Source: Macrocybe gigantea (taxonomy: Eukaryota; Basidiomycota; Agaricomycetes; Agaricales; Callistosporiaceae). Taken from it: DNA of 64,000 nt. The stretch covers positions 186,001 through 250,000 of the forward strand of contig SJRY01000293.1 in NCBI GenBank assembly GCA_011319805.1, in the 5' to 3' direction. Each line of letters begins with the position of its first letter. The first letter of the stretch is position 1. Below are positions 22,806 through 36,239 of the stretch, piece by piece. A program made the position numbers and the translations under genes. A model generated the notes under the pieces. The model did no database searches, was not told the origin of the DNA, and saw only the letters and a list, made by a program, of their open reading frames with translations.

Positions 22806-24348
22806 CTAAATTATCAGATCAAAGCTTGTGACCTGAGGAAGGTATGCCCCCGCGGCCAGGTCCAGAATATAGACGTCGTCGAAAGTCTCTTTCCCGTTGA
22901 AGCCTCCGAAAAGGAACAACCGACTGTCACCCAAGATTGCAGAGTGATATCCTCGGCCGCTTGGCGCTTTGCCGAGCACAAGACGCTCTTCATATTGCAG
23001 CGACACTGACAAAATTCCAAAGTGAGCGATCCAAGTTGGCTCCCACCACAAAGTAAGAGAAATACCAAGATTGAAGAACAAGAGGTTCGACGTATATTCC
23101 GACCCAGTATAGCCACCCATGACGAATAAATAAGAGCCGACCTGCGTTGCTGTATGCGCTAGGACGGGATGTTTCTTGTGCGGTTGAATTTGAGTCCACC
23201 TCAAGGTATCTGGCAAATCAAGATATAAAAGAACAATAGATATCGAAGGACGCTGGATATACCTAAGTTTAAACACCATATATCTTGAAAATAGTCTTTG
23301 GCATCGCTCCCGCCGATGACGACCATCATGTTTCCGACGAGGTTGGCCGTGTGATAACCTCTCACAGGAGGCGATTGTCCGGTCGCGTTCACCTTTTCCC
23401 ATCTCATACGCGACATCGAAGACACGTCGAGCGTCCACACGTCGTTGAGAGCAGTCATGCCGGTGCCACCTCCGAATATCCAAATCTTCTTGCGATAAAG
23501 CACAGCGGTGTGTGCGCGACGGCAGGGAGGCAATTTGCCACTGATCTGAGGGCGCGACCATCGCCTGCTCGTCGTATCGAGCACGTAGACGGTGTCGTAG
23601 TAGGTCGCCCCTTGCCCGCCGCCAAAGACGACAAGATTGCGGTCGACCAGGGTAGCAGTGTGCGCTCGACTCGATGGTGGTATATCTCCCGTCGTCTCTT
23701 TGTGCGACCATTGCATCGTTTCTAGCGATTCAGAAAACATGATCAGCTTGCACAACGCCAAAGATGGGCACGGAATACCAATGTCAAAGCAATAAACGTG
23801 TTTCATGTCCTTTGCCGGCTCCTTGTCGTCCAGCCCGCTCAACAGCCATGCATTAGCATCCACCAGAGTGACAGTGAGAGACCGCATTGAGCACTGCGGC
23901 AGATCGCCGTGCACGGGCGCGCGGCTCCAGTACATCGCCGTGCCGGGGGCGAGCTGAGCCTTTCTGTCGTGTGGCAGCACGGGCACGCTCCTCGTTTTCT
24001 CCTTTAACGGAGGCAGCGGGCCGTCACGCTTGCGGTCCTTGGATGAGGCGACGGTTGCGGTCGAGCTGGTCGATGCGTTGCGCTTGAGGGCGGTGGCGGA
24101 GGGAGGATGTCGCTCGAGGAACCCGCGCGCCCGAGCGTCCGAATGCTTGGCGTCTTCTTCGATCCGCCCGCGGTGCGGGAGTTGGAGGCAGGCGCAGAGC
24201 CGTTTGAGGGTACGAGATTGGGCGAGGATGCGGTCGACGACGTGCTCGGCGTAGGGCGGTGCGACGATGAGCCGTCCGAACGGGAGCTCTTTGATGCCGC
24301 AGCGGTTTCTTCGAGGACGTCACTTAAGCTGCGAGCTCTGGCACTCAT
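22806..24348 (-). CDS. kelch-repeat protein with a disordered N-terminus
   Basis: The ATG at 24346-24348 opens MSARARSLSDVLEET and a Ser/Pro-rich stretch (GRAGSSSDILPPPPP). From about 24020 a row of kelch motifs follows: MYWSRAPVHGDLPQCSMRS, SSRAHTATLVDRNLVVFGGG, CRRAHTAVLYRKKIWIFGGG, VRGYHTANLVGNMMVVIGG, LAHTATQVGSYLFVMGGYTG and GRGYHSAILGDSRLFLFGG. The pattern R-x-x-H-T-A then V/F-x-G-G plus a later W is repeated about six times, enough for one six-bladed propeller. Introns break it between blades (for example before ETMQWSHKETTGD and before DTLRWTQIQP). One C seems to be missing at about 24088-24091, between PPPP and LKRNAST. Kelch propellers are protein-binding scaffolds; no catalytic or BTB domain is seen, so the partner is unknown. 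Confidence 0.85.
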
Positions 24349-24528
24349 CTGGCAAATGTGCTGGCTGCGTCGGAAGGAGGCTTTGTGGTGGAGAAATGAA
24401 CAGAAACGCTTAAATACCCGACCTCAGCGGTCAAGGCATGAACGTTGAATTTTGGCGATGCGACTACCGACGCAGATGCCATTTTCGTCAAACCCCCTTC
24501 TGCAAAGGCACGTTTCGTGCCTGGTGAT

Positions 24529-25543
24529 TTATCCGCAACACAAGACATGAAAAAAAAAAAAAAAAGAATTTACAAGCAGGTCCAAGTCTACTGTATTCAA
24601 AACGACAGCTTGAGTCGCAGCATTAAAAACGCTGACAGACACAAAACAGCCGCGTCCACTAGTAACTATAAGAAGGTGATTACTTCCATACGTGTTGACG
24701 TCAACCGCAGAGGGGTTGGCATTGATACGCGTGAGCACAAACGAGTCATTTGAAGCGGTGGGAAATTGACATTGAGGCTGATACCGCGAGGAAGAAATAG
24801 TGCCGGAGCTTGCAGTAAGAGCTTGTATGAAGGTCAAAATGAGTGATGTGTAGATTTTAACAGCAACGGTGGAACTTGAGGTCAGATTTGAAGTTAGAGT
24901 GATATAAGTATGAAACGACAGATCCGGTGGCACCACTGCAAGATTTACCTGAATGCAAGGTAAAATCACCCACAATATGAGGACTTACACCCTTCCGGAA
25001 ATCAGAACGGTCGACCCAAGATTATCTAATAAGAATATGTGGTCAGATCAAGCATCTAGGCGGGCGGGCGAGTCGGATGCTGATCCAAGTAGGCTGGGAG
25101 CGAGGGTTTGAATGCCGAATCGTACTGCATCGACACTGAAAGCGACACCAATGACATGACGGTCACACTGTCATCGCGGATGTACGGGAACGAATTGACA
25201 TAGTTCAAGAATGCTACTTTTCGGATTGACATCGGCCACTTCGAAGTGAGACCGTTGTTCAGCCAACTCATGATCCCTCGAATTCGAACTCGTTGCGGGA
25301 GATCCGTTAGGGCAAATGTTGAACGTTGAACTGGCATGGTTGCGTCAAGGGCGTTGGGGCGCCGGAGACGAACCTGTAACCGGATTTGTTGTCAGCAGAT
25401 GCTGAAAGCACGATCTCAGGCTCTCCCCGAAGTCAGATAGCATAGACTTGGTAGCCAGCAGCCTTGGGTGCGTCGTATTCCGCGCGAATTTGTGCGACTG
25501 CCCATCCATCGTTGTTGGTCAGGACGACCTTTTGGGCGTTCAC
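24529..25543 (-). pseudogene. second SurE-type gene copy, probably inactive
   Basis: The order of SurE landmarks is kept: QKVVLTNNDGWAVAQIRAEY (25543 down), NICPNGSPATSSNS, LNYVNSFPVDAVRFGIQTLA (joined by an intron near 25150-25200), YITLTSNLTSSSTVAVKIY, LTLTFIQAL-like helix, SFVLTRINANPSAVDVNTYG and FVSVSVFNAATQAVVLN. Against this, the metal-site NDDG is NNDG here, the Cys of the late TCGT motif is Tyr (TYGS), the DVDA link before ATQAVV is missing, the frame slips several times (near PCQFN and before NVNFP), and no signal peptide or ATG is found upstream. It resembles the copy at 16960-18166, some 6.5 kb away on the same strand, so it probably arose by local duplication. Because this assembly drops bases, only the NNDG and TYGS changes and the small deletion are firm signs of decay. 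Confidence 0.65.
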
Positions 25544-25857
25544 AATCTCCAATCGTCTGTATGACCGTGTCGGATGGCTTACGTACGCGAGTGAATGACC
25601 GAGTAACCCTTTGGTCGATCACTCGGCTCCGCAAACCGGAACACAGAGACCGTTTTTACTGCAACATGGGTCGTCCTGACTCGGACTTGTTTCAGAATAT
25701 GTTCGAGAAACGATGATATAAATGGGGGACCGTGTCTGTCTCTAAAATCCAACTCAGCTGGCTTTTTGTGGTCGGCTTAGGACAAAGGTCGGACCATACG
25801 TCTGTGCTTACGCTCAACTTCATCGACCGCCAGGATTTTTTAACTCGGGTTCTCAGC

Positions 25858-28465
25858 ATGTCATCTAACAACTACAACCAGACGCTCCAGTTCATCACCA
25901 CCGTCAAGCTTCAAGAACTCGAAAAGCAACGCTTGGCGCACCAAAAGCATGCAGAAGTCCTAGACAAAGTAAAATCGATGGACGACACACTCGCCAAGAT
26001 CGAGACGCTCTCCAAGGCTATCCTCGATTGGACGGGCTCTGGCTCGGTCGACAAGGACGAAAGCGTTCTCGATGGAAAATTGAACTTGCACAATCTGCAT
26101 TACTGGCTCCTTCACGCCAAGACGGACCCAAACTTTAATCAGGACATTGCAAAAAGCTGGTTGGAGACGCTGAGACGCATATACGGCACACGTCGATGCG
26201 GTTCGACTGTGCCACGCTCTTCGGCAATCTCTTCAACGATTGGCTGGCGAGCGGCGACTCCTCCACGAATGTGAGACCCAAAGAGTCTAGGACGATTCGC
26301 CCACTCCCGCGTCCGAGTTCATCGAGATCGGCAGGAAGGAGATGCATGAACAGCGAGATCGACTGGCGTCCATCATCTTCGAGGAGGCCAAAATAGACAC
26401 GGACAAACTCAAAGCCTACCTTGAAGACCTCTTCTCCGACGATCTCGCCAAGGGTATGCTTCAATCTATGCGCAAGAACATCAAGTACTTCGCCGAATCA
26501 CTCGGCAGGAAGAAGATTTCCCAACATGACGTCCGCAACGCCATATCCGGTCTTCTAGCATCCGGTCTCATGGACGAAGCTAAGCGCGCTACGTTGGCGG
26601 AATTCCAGGGCAATTCTACGGTCGTCGACGAGGTGACTAGCGTGCTGAACATGCGTATGGCTGCTCTCGAATCCTGGTCGTGGCCTGAGGAGGGCATCGT
26701 GATCGAAATGCGCCGCCATCTCAACGGCAAATACAGGTAGCGTGCCCCTCATTCCTTCAATGTGTAGTTCACCAACTTGCCTCGTTGTCAGAGCATTCAC
26801 CGATCCCGAAGTCATCGACGCGCTGATGTTGCAGTACATCGGCGTCGAATGGCAAGTCAAGTTCAAAGCCGAATTCGAACGAATATTCGGCAGTCTTGCA
26901 TGGAAATCCGGCCATCCTCGCCTTTCGGTTGCGCAGTGGGAGCGATTACAAGAACAACTGAAAGACTCGTATTCGGAGGGTATACGCGGGCGTCGGCGTG
27001 ATGCGCGCAGGTCCCAGTTTTTCCTCAGTCAGCTTTCCAGTGCCGCAAACAAACCGTCGACGTACGACGATCTGCTCGATGCTCCCGACACCTCCGATAA
27101 TCCCACATCTCCGGCAGCCATCAAGCAAAAGCTTCTTCATATCATGACCACCGAATGTCTCCTTAACACCACTCTTCACAACTCTTACGCGTCATCCGCT
27201 CTGATTTCGAATGGTTCGGCCCCTCCCTCCTCATAGCGCCATCCTGACAGTACTCGAGTTCTTCGGCGTCACGAAACCCTGGATCCAGTTCTTCGACAAA
27301 TGGCTTCACACCCCGCTTCGTTTTAAGCAGGACCCTCAAGGCGAAGTGCGTGTACGCCAACGCGGCACACCGATCAGCTACGCTCTCAGTGTTGTCTGCG
27401 GTGAATCGGTTCTCTTCGTCATGGATTTCGCCGTCAATCAAAGAGCCGACGGGCTCCACCTCTACGACTCCACGACGATCTATGGATGTGGGACGCCGAT
27501 GTCGAGAAATGCGCGACCGGATGGAGGGAATGACCCGCTACGCAGACCTCGTAGGCTTGACCTTCAACAAGACCAAAACGGTTCCGCTTGCGTAGGTTCC
27601 AAGCCTATCCCGGCCGTCTTCCCGTCGGGCGACATACGTTGGGGCTTCCTGAAGTTCGATTCCCAAAAGGCGCGCTTCGTCATCGATCAGGCACAAGTCG
27701 ACGAACATATCACTGAGCTGGGTCGCCAGCTGAACGCGACAAAATCGGTCTTTGGGTGGGTCAATGCGTACAACAAATACATGGCGTTCTTCGTCCGAAA
27801 CTTTGGTGGTCGCCCTGCACGGTGTTTTGGAAAGGAACATCTGGACGATATCATTAACACTCTCATCCGCATCCAACGCGCCCTTTTCCCCGACGGGGTC
27901 ATCACCCACCTTCAGCAGGTGATCCGGGAGCGCTTCGGCATTACTGACCTCCCGCACGGCTACTTTTACCTGCCGATCTTGAGCGGTGGCTTGGAGCTGC
28001 AAAACCCCTTGATCGACATGCTTTCTATGGAGAAAGGTGTCGAATGGGGCAGCGATGTCTTCAAGACGGCGATGAAGGAAGACAAAGACACGTACCAAAC
28101 TCTGGCGCAGAGATGGAAGGATACCCCCAGAAAGGCAACAGGACATGGCAAGCAGAGCCCTTTATGTCATTTGAGGAATTCGTCACGTATCGCGAGACTG
28201 TGCTGACGCAATGGCTGGCATGTACGACAAGCTGCTGAAAGTCCCAGGATATCCTCCTCTTTACGCGCCGCCTCTGGTGGAGACGTACCTCGATTCCCGG
28301 GTCACCGAGTGGGAGGAGCACTCTCATTATGACAGGTGGATCCTGGCTTTGTATGGCGAGGAGATCATAAAGAAGTTTGGTGGCCTGGAGGTCGTCGATC
28401 CGGCGCTGATTCCCGTTGGCATGGTTCAGCTCTTTAGATCGTCGAGGATGAAGTTGGACGAGTAA
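25858..28465 (+). CDS. single-copy cellular reverse transcriptase-like protein (rvt family, best guess)
   Basis: The ATG at 25858 opens MSSNNYNQTLQFITTVKLQE, then a helical stretch with coiled-coil look (ELEKQRLAHQKHAEVLDKVK). RT motifs follow: RSDFEWFGPSLPHSAILTVL (motif A area, about 27200-27250), VRVRQRGTPISYALSVV (motif B type RGxPxS, about 27350), and YRLHDDLWMWD with the Asp pair at 27474-27479 (motif C), then YADLVGLTFNKTKTG. A long C-terminal extension includes GYFYLPILSGGLELQNPL and ends SSRMKLDE at 28465. One clear intron is at 26737-26791. No endonuclease, gag or terminal repeat is seen, which argues against a retroelement. The fungal rvt family (Gladyshev and Arkhipova) has this layout. 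The frame needs about seven single-base additions (for example 27465, 27529, 27580, 28205), more than other genes here. Confidence 0.72.
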
Positions 28466-28569
28466 AGTCGATGACTTGTAATATACCCATTCTGTACCGT
28501 CTAATACACGTTGTGAAGCTACAGAAGCGGTCAGCAGCACAGCCACATCTTATCTTCCCTCTTGCAAAG

Positions 28570-30737
28570 ATGTTCAAAAAGCCTCTGAGCGCACTCAAAA
28601 CCTCTGCGCCGCTTCGCAGCTCCGACAGACGCAAGCTGCGTCAAAAGGTAGTGGATGCCTTCTCACTATCACAGGAAGATGGAGACGCTCTTGTACCGGA
28701 AGGCACCATGTCTCTGAAATTCAGCACCCATCTCAACGATCCAGGAGTAAGGATCGATCCCGTCCTCGGTCGGAGGCGCTGCTCTTCTCACACCCGCTAT
28801 GATACACCAGGTTGCCTATCTTTCTCCTGACGGGGACCCTCTGTGGTTCACAGTCGGCAAGGGCTCTGAGGCCCTGATCCCAACGGTCTATACGCTGTGG
28901 AAACGGGATGATCTGCTGCCCATCGTTTCGACACCTGCTGCAGTGATTCCCGTACTAGTCGGTGGTGCGGATCTTATGATTCCAGGAGGTCAGTATTTGT
29001 CCGCCCATTTCCCCAGTGGCATCCAATCTTCCGCACGTCCTTGTTGTTTTGGATTCTTTTTTTTTTTATTAATGTCAGAGAGCTGAATTATCTACCCAAG
29101 GAAGTCATCCACCACACGCCGTCCCTCCCTGAAAACCAGCTCGTGTCCATTTTACAGTATAATCACAATGACGGAAACCCAACCGTATCTCCTCCGTTGG
29201 CCGTCGGCCGGATGGCTATCCCAAGCGATCGGCTGAACAAAGACGGAAAGGGAAAGGGAAAGGGAAAGGCGGTACATGTCATGCACACCTGGAAGGATCA
29301 CCTGTGGGAAATGGGCTCCAAGGTAGATGCGCCAGATGTAAAGCCCCTGAGGCAAGACGTCGAGGCGGAAGCTGCCGGGAAACCAGCAGCGAACACAGAT
29401 GATATTGAAGCGAATGAACCGGAAAATGTCTCGCCTCCAACTCAGGAATTATCGACGATTACATTAGAGGAGCCCCACCCCTCGTCCGCCAGTCCCACAT
29501 ATACCCCGGAGGAGATTACTAACCTTTTGAATTTATCTCTGATCCAAGCTATCGCATCATCTCTGGCATCGCTTCCTGCTTCGACTTTCCCGATCCCCTC
29601 CACCTCGTTCTATACGAATTACATTCTTCCGCACAGACCGGCTTTCCCAGCGTCTATCTTATCGCCATCCGGTCCCTCTGGAGCGTCAGAGATTACTATC
29701 AAAGCATCAAGCCACAAATCACTCACGACTTTCCTGAAAGCCGCTGAAAAGGCATCGCTTCTCAGCCTGAAGTCGCCGCCGAAACATGCGCAAGCCGATC
29801 TCTTGGTAACCTCCGTCAACGCGAATCACCCTAGCGTGGCACCCCACAAGAATTATGTCACAGTCAAAGAGGTTGAGGCAAAGGCTGCAAAAAAGGCGCA
29901 ACTGGCAGAGAAACGGCGCGAGGCCGGAGAGTCTCCCGGGTTAGTCGAGGTGCTGGAGTTCTGGAAGCCTCATCAGGCTTCTATAGAGCTCTTCGAGGGA
30001 ATGGGTGGAGAGTGAGTCTACAACATACCGGAGATTATTGGCTCTAATGATATTTCGCAGCACTGCGAACCTCTATTCCATCTCGGAGGTCAAGGCACTC
30101 TTGAATTCCTATATAAATTCAAAATCGCTGGTCAACCCGCACGTCCAGGCCTATATCAACCTAGACGAACTTCTCGTATCTTGTCTATCGTCGAAGTCCA
30201 AGGCGAAGAAGGAAGCGGAGCCTGAGCCGAGTTCTTTGGAATTCATGAAAAGAGAAGAACTGATAAAAACATTCTCGAAAAAATGCAAAGCTGGTACGTG
30301 ATTAAGGCTCCGGGACACGAACCAGTTCAGAGGTGAGCTTGCTCTCGGGAGAGCTGTTGTACGCCACTCAGAGATGATATAGGAAAGGGTCCTTGAAACC
30401 CATCCAGGTGACGATGAAGATACGTCAAGGCCGCAAGGCCTGTACCTTGATAACTGGATTCGAACCTTTCCTCATCGTCGATGCCGACGACATGGCAGAA
30501 GAGCTGAGGAAGGCTTGCGCGGGATCTACATCAGGTGAAAGGAGTGTCTTTCTAATTTACGCCGTCATTGATTTTTGTTTTATTCCCTCAGTATCGCCGA
30601 TCCCTGGCAAAGGGGCTAATGCAGGTGTTGAAGTGTTCGTCCAGGGGAAACAATCTAAAGCCGTTTTGGACTACCTCATGAGCAAAGGGGTACCTAGGAA
30701 ATGGATTGAAGTATCGGATACGACAGGAAAGAAGTAG
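28570..30737 (+). CDS. TMA64: eIF2D / Tma64 (ligatin) translation factor
   Basis: eIF2D acts in ribosome recycling and GTP-independent tRNA delivery to the 40S P site. The ATG at 28570 opens MFKKPLSALKTSAPLRSSDR, the family start. The PUA region reads YLSPDGDPLWFTVGKG, PTVYTLWKRDDLLPIV and PVLVGGADLMIPG. The middle exon is long and continuous to 30015. The SWIB/MDM2-like part (YSISEVKALLNSYINSKSLV) and the C-terminal SUI1 domain (KPIQVTMKIRQGRKACTLIT, GFEPFLIVDADDMAEEL, QSKAVLDYLMSKGVPRKWIE) follow, with stop at 30737. A GGAAAG-type hexamer repeat at about 29247-29270 encodes a Gly-Lys run. One G is missing at 30293-30294, before YVIKAPGHEPVQ. The start is only 104 bases after the RT stop, so the promoter must be short or overlap it. 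An upstream ATG at 28471 adds residues unlike the family. Confidence 0.92.
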
Positions 30738-30856
30738 TGAAAGCTGTTTCACGCGCAGCGAAATTGCTGTAGAGAAATGTACTGTATGTAGAGTCATGTA
30801 TGTATGTATGTCTGCACGTGACATCAGACCTCTTTGCAACTTCAACCCAATCCAAG

Positions 30857-32168
<1,312 letters not shown>

Positions 32169-33407
32169 TATGCCACGGTCTTCTATGTGCCCTTGCCGCA
32201 GCAAGGAACTTCACGCCCATTTGCGTCAAGTGACGCCACGTCCCGTCGTGCACGATCAAGTACCATGGAGGCGTCGGCACATGTGCTCTCGATGTCGAGC
32301 ATCCCCATCCGTTCCCACCTCACAGCTTTGCTGAATTACCTCGGAGATCCCTGTTGTAGCTTGCAAACCGGAATGGCTAATCGATATTCTTGGTTCCTCT
32401 AATGGAGCGTTCGGAAGCTTGTATGGAGTGCTGTGTTCAATTTCAAAAGGCCAACCGAGCCAACCGCCTGCCCATGACAACTTCTTGCCCACAGCCTCGC
32501 CTAGAAGAGACCAATCTCTTTTGACATTCACAGACCTTGTCGGAATTCGATCCAGTCCAGATCTAATTTCCAACACGGCCAGCAGCCAGCGTTGGACAAT
32601 TGCACTTTTCTCCGCGGCTGTTACGGTTTACAACTGATCTCATCAGAATATCACATACAGCCAGGTAAGTGCGAGTGCATCGGGCAACCATTTTGAAGAA
32701 AAGAATAGTTGAGGGCGAACTTATTAACCCGAATGTCACGACCAAGCCAGACTGAAATGGAATGTTTGCTAACCCCACAATCAATCAACGTCTTTATTAG
32801 GTTTGAATGGATTTCAGTCTTCTTCGGCTTTTCTTTCTGCGATTTTGTAGAAAAAAGAAAGTCGTCTTGTGACTGGTGTGAGCCGGCTAACCGACTGCGG
32901 GGATGTTTTATCCTTTCGGCCGTGATGGTGGCGAAGCGTTCTAAGAGGAACAGTGATTCCTTGTGCGCACAGTATCGGGAGTTACAATACGACGCCCAGT
33001 ATGCATACCTGATTCGCTTTGATGTCATCAACTCAGCCGACGAACCAGTCCGGGACTGGCTCTATTTGATCGGACGTTTGCTTATGTCTTGCATGTCTTG
33101 CATATGTAGCTGCTCGCTAGCTCGCAATCCAGAAGCGATGGGCGTGAACCGGTAGTTCAGCGATAAAGGTGGCAGAAGTGACGCATTCAAGTTGTCCCCA
33201 TCACCTGAAAAAAGGGGGGCTTGGTTGAACCTGTCCTTGCGTCGATTTTTTATTCTTTCTGTGAGGTCAAGAGCATTTCCGCGGCGCACAGCCTCCCTAA
33301 CGCTTTTCAGCTTTAAGACTGGTCATCTCGTCCTTTCAATCTCATGAGGCGCACCCAGCACGCCCGCCAACATCATAACCTGCTCCTCCAGATTGCGTGG
33401 CCTACTC
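32169..33407. other. gap with no recognised gene
   Basis: 1.2 kb. Open frames on both strands (such as 32256-32576 and 32651-33031 on minus) were read and none showed a family motif or a convincing exon set. The promoter of the small membrane protein at 33408 should lie at the right end. Confidence 0.4.
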
Positions 33408-33903
33408 ATGCCAATACCGTCTAGACACCTTCAATTGGAGGAGGAAGCCACCTCCGCCATATATTTTCCCTTACCCAGCATTCCGCCACCCACAGCAACC
33501 CTCAACCAGCGCGTCTCTGCAACGGACGCCCTGCCATTATACAGTCCCTACGTCGCGAGCTCGGAACAGCTGTTAGATCCCCGAGCGTCTCCGCCGGCCT
33601 ATACCCTTTCTACGAAAGGTAAACGCTACTCGTATATTCGCACAACAGATATTAACATTCCTCGTCGTCTATTGAGTATTTATGATAGATGCTTGGATGG
33701 ATGCATTGAGAAGGAAGTGCAAACCATTGACGCCAAGGCTTTGGTCGAAGTCCGTCAAGGTCATCTTGTTGCTGCTTACCATAACAGCCATAGCTGTCGG
33801 GTGCTCCGTAGTCTTGCGGTACTGTCGGTGAGTATCGTTCCTTCGTAGGGGCAATACATTTCTTGCTGAACCGGGCCTAAGGGAGAATCGCACAACCCCT
33901 TGA
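33408..33903 (+). CDS. small single-pass membrane protein with proline-rich N-terminus
   Basis: A three-exon gene with consistent frame: exons 33408-33618, 33689-33827 and 33882-33903, introns of 70 and 54 bases, total 123 residues. The first donor reads AAAG/GTAAAC and the second GTGAGT, both strong. The N-terminal part is Pro/Tyr-rich and includes SPPAYTL and LPLYSPY, which could bind WW domains. The second exon gives a basic patch (RRKCKPLTPRLWSKSVK) and then one hydrophobic helix (VILLLLTITAIAVGCSVVL) followed by RYCRENRTTP and stop. By the positive-inside rule the N-terminus should be cytosolic. No signal peptide and no named family. Agaricomycetes have many proteins of this general type. 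The clean splicing is the main evidence that it is real. Confidence 0.6.
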
Positions 33904-36239
33904 CGGATTAATTAGTGAAGGAAGGACGACGCTGAAAGTGGCACTGGTGATACCCAACATATATGATTTGCGTCGCCATCTATGACAAGCTTCTAACGTT
34001 TCGCCAGTTATATCTTATGTGTATTAATAGCGAATCCATCGTGCGAACACTTGAGGTGTGGAAGAGTATATTCCGAGAATCCGAGCGACGAATACTACGC
34101 CTACACCTGATAAGCCTACTGGAAGCGCAGCATATCCTGACTTGGATAACAAGGGGAAGGAGCGATACCTGAACCCTCTATCGCGCCTACGGACAGATGC
34201 GCTAAGAGCGCCGTTCCAGCTGAACCGTGAGTGAGCGCCTACCAAGGGGTGGAAGGCGAAAAAGGTCCGAATCTCGTCTTGCATGGTGCCTTCAGAGAGT
34301 GCGCAAAACTTGCCAGTGGAGGGCAAGGCCACGTCGAAGAGCCGAGGCGGAAGTTGTCGAGGCGAGTGACAAGCCAGGGGGGAATAAAAGGTTGCCTGTA
34401 TTTCTTCGTCACCTCGTGTGAGGTAAAGACACTAGTTGGGGGGATGAGTAACGATAGCGGGCGTTGAAGCGCTGAATGATGGCCAGCAGATTTAAGGGCA
34501 CAGGCGCATATGCACAAGCGCCCGGACGACAGCGACGATCAGAGACATGATCCAAGGGATCAAGTGTGTTATAAAGGAAGAGGAATAAGGTTCGGTCAAA
34601 CTACAAACCCTTGAATCCCTGAATTACCGATGATAAGGAGCGATCAATTGTGTTTCTTGCTAGAAGGAAGAGTCTGGCGAGACACATACATTAAAGGGCA
34701 AATTAACGGTGGTTCCCACCACATCAGTGTCTCATGCTAAGCCGCGACAGACATGAGTATTCTCGGTGCCGGACTCATAAATCCTCAAGAAGGGAATATT
34801 AGGCATGAGCTGATGATATGAACGTTTTCATGAACTTCATCACATGTCAGATGTCCTAAAAGCACTATGAATTCCGGAAATGCGAAGTCGCTAACTGGCA
34901 CATGTAATGACAGCGAGAATGTAGATGAGACAAAGATGCGTAGAGGATGATACCTGTGGATTGAAGATATGGATGAGCAGCAAAAATCACCATCTGATCC
35001 GTCGCATAGAACAGGACATAGTGCACACCTGTGGGGCTTCATATGTTTCTCAATGCGGACAGCTCGAGGGGGAGTTCCTTTCCTTGTAAACGAACTATCT
35101 TCATCGCCGAACATGCCAACCAGAAGCAGATAACAAAGCACCCGGGCAATGCTTTTTTCCAGTAGTTCTGTTCTTCGGGGTATGGATCCATATTTATTAA
35201 TGAACTTGAAAGCTCGGAACGGAGTTTCGGAGTTTAAAATCGCGGGTTAGGAGCCGTTTCGTGGATGTGTTTTCAAGCAGCTTTTGAGGAAGGGTTATCA
35301 TAACTTCGGGAAGACGTCCTCGGGAATACACGTCGTGCGTTCCGCCCGGTCATACGCAATGCTATTCTGAAGGTAGTGTTGCCTGATAGAGGAAGAATAT
35401 TTCCAGCAAAGATGTGGCTTTCAAAGCGAGCGCTGACTCGGAGGCACATGATCTAGTCTGCAAGCAAGGTAACATAGTCCCGCGAGCCATGTTCTCCATG
35501 GATCACACGACGGTCGAATTGAATGCATGTATGTAACATCAATTTCCGCCCAGCCGAGACATGAGACAGACATACCAGCCTCTGACCAGAATAGACGTAT
35601 CGAGGTGTAGTCGATTTGAATAGCTTCACGGCGTTGATATCCGAGCAATTGTGGAGGGAAACATGACCAGACTGCTTCTCGAGAACAAGGGAATCGCGGT
35701 CCAGTGAACCATCTACAATATCGCGGGTTTCATATTGAGGACATGATTCCGGAACACGCTCATTTTCGCCTTGGTTCGACGGAAACCATCTGGAGCATTG
35801 TTCAATACGGTCACGTTCTACGCATAACATTTACTTCGAGTCGGGCATTTGTTCGTGAAAGCTGCCGAGAGCTTATGACAACAAGTACCGAGGCGTGTTA
35901 ACGTACGCGGGTGCAGTGAGAATTCTCGGCGACCGTAATGGGAGAAGCAAAAGTCCGGAGTCACGTGGAGTCCCCGATTTGGAAAACAAAGTGCATCATT
36001 TCAAACGATTCCGACCGCGGTACAGCAAATAAGCCAGTTGCTCCCATTATAATAGCTATAACATACCCGGAAAAGAAGAGATGAGACTATGATATGCGAG
36101 ATGCGTAAATAATGGAGGGATGAGAGTATTAAAACGTGAGGAAGTAAATGTTAATGAAGAAAGCCGATGCCGTATATAGAGCGATGCCAACAAAAAGGAG
36201 GAAGCCCAAGACTATGAATATCACCACAAAAGCGTCCGT
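33904..36239. other. gene-poor gap of 2.3 kb
   Basis: No gene is called. On the minus strand around 34850-35190, stretches such as GCFVICFWLACSAMKIV and HYVLFYATDQMVIFAAHPYL look membrane-like, but I could not join them with valid splice sites. A minus-strand frame at 35453-35830 (125 codons) is open, but has no known motif. Remnants of a gene are possible. Confidence 0.35.

Noticed and set aside
28471..28569. Upstream in-frame ATG for eIF2D
   Set aside because: It adds 33 residues not seen in the family, while MFKKPLSALKTSAPLR at 28570 is the usual start.
29245..29272. GGAAAG hexamer run, telomere-like at first sight
   Set aside because: It lies inside the eIF2D coding exon and encodes Gly-Lys repeats; it is short and interstitial.
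35453..35830. A 125-codon minus-strand open frame
   Set aside because: No family motif, no clear splice partners and no signal or helix; left as unexplained.
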